Virus record (IMG/VR): IMGVR_UViG_3300038555_000007
Span: 1 to 44,470 of that record
Length of the DNA stretch: 44,470 nucleotides
Strand: one strand, 5' to 3'
DNA from: a virus
The notes under the pieces were generated by a model. The model saw only the letters and a program-made list of their open reading frames with translations. It was not told the origin of the DNA and searched no databases. Positions 44,120 to 44,470 of this stretch are shown here, piece by piece (position 1 is the stretch's first letter; the number at the start of each line of letters is the position of its first letter). The position numbers were made by a program, and so were the translations under genes.

Positions 44120-44353
44120 CTAGTTCAGCTTGTTTCTCAGGCTGCTCTGAAGCGCAGACCACTGAGCCACCAGGCCTATGATCTGATTGATTTTGCCCGG
44201 ATGCTCTTCAGCAATGGCTGCGAGCAAGTCAATTTCCTGCTGGAAGATGGGATGTTCATCTACAGGCCATTGGTGCGTTTCAATCATCTCCCGGAACTGT
44301 TTGAGCATAGTCCGGCTCTGGATGATACGATCGTCAGCTTCTGCAGGGTCCAT
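44120..44353 (-). CDS. Member 3 of a three-copy ~76-aa family, possibly longer than the window
   Basis: 77 aa from MDPAEADDRI. The frame remains open upstream to the window edge (44470) with LAILAFAVWLRLRAHV, a possible membrane span, but no ATG or GTG. So either the ATG at 44353 is the start, or this is the C-terminal part of a longer anchored protein cut off by the window. The segment GRTFHDVPAMDPAEADD lines up with APNDVPTMADELTN before copy 2, which favours homology extending upstream. Confidence 0.58.
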   Translation of the reverse strand: MDPAEADDRIIQSRTMLKQFREMIETHQWPVDEHPIFQQEIDLLAAIAEEHPGKINQIIGLVAQWSALQSSLRNKLN

Positions 44354-44470
44354 GGCCGGAACATCGTGGAAGGTGCGGCCGCCGTCAACGGTGCAATCGA
44401 TGATGCGGCTCCTTACATTTCGGACGTGTGCGCGCAGCCGCAGCCATACCGCGAACGCAAGAATGGCTAA

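Noticed and set aside
43988-44470. Plus-strand ORF to the window edge
   Set aside because: It is antisense to two members of the small paralogous family, and its sequence has no recognisable feature.

Overview
The window looks like a temperate siphovirus-type prophage integrated in an alphaproteobacterial chromosome, probably Hyphomicrobiales and perhaps Devosia-like. That placement rests on GapR-, GcrA- and DUF3037-type proteins, the form of the rlmB gene, and two LexA sites of the alphaproteobacterial direct-repeat type; the genus is a guess. Only rlmB at the left edge is confidently host. The prophage starts at about 848-959, where a fragment resembling the 3' end of a tRNA lies beside short repeats and a tyrosine integrase gene. 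I did not find a matching right attachment site, so it is unclear whether the last ~3.3 kb (41.2-44.5 kb) is prophage or host.

Layout. (1) 954-6118, minus strand: an early-left operon of integrase plus a dozen mostly tiny genes joined by 1-4 nt start/stop overlaps, ending upstream at a PP-loop (PAPS-reductase-like) protein and read from a promoter that carries an operator. (2) 6265-6820, plus: two small genes behind a perfect LexA box. (3) 6849-9126, minus: a self-cleaving CI/LexA-type repressor translationally coupled to a HipA-like kinase and a DUF3037 protein, so the kinase pair should be expressed in the lysogen. (4) 9213-16337, plus: Cro-like protein, LexA-type wHTH protein, a GapR-ParB-like fusion, small proteins, an adenine methyltransferase-like protein, a DnaA-domain-IV-like protein, a GcrA-like protein, an initiator gene with iterons inside its coding sequence, and a NusG-like protein likely to act as late antiterminator, followed by a terminator. 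(5) 16486-18584: a minus-strand HEPN-like gene and two HNH endonuclease genes. (6) 18705-36620, plus: packaging, HK97-type head, connector, tail tube, frameshifted tail chaperone, tape measure, tail tip and fibre genes. (7) 36617-39003, minus: a block of six accessory genes including a Wzz-like membrane protein and a secreted protein. (8) 39106-41195, plus: endolysin, holin-like proteins and small membrane proteins. (9) 41180-44470: PilZ protein, an SOS-box gene, an SRAP/HMCES-type protein and three related ~76-residue proteins.

How it fits together. The repressor should bind TGGAATTTAAATCCA-type operators in front of both the left operon and cro. DNA damage would act through RecA-stimulated repressor cleavage and, separately, through LexA at the 6265 box. 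After induction, the initiator would act at its own intragenic iterons, the NusG-like protein would let polymerase into the late genes, and lysis would use the GH108 endolysin with the 3TM holin. The HipA-like/DUF3037 pair, the HEPN-like gene and the minus-strand block are candidates for genes serving the lysogen, such as defence against other phages or surface change.
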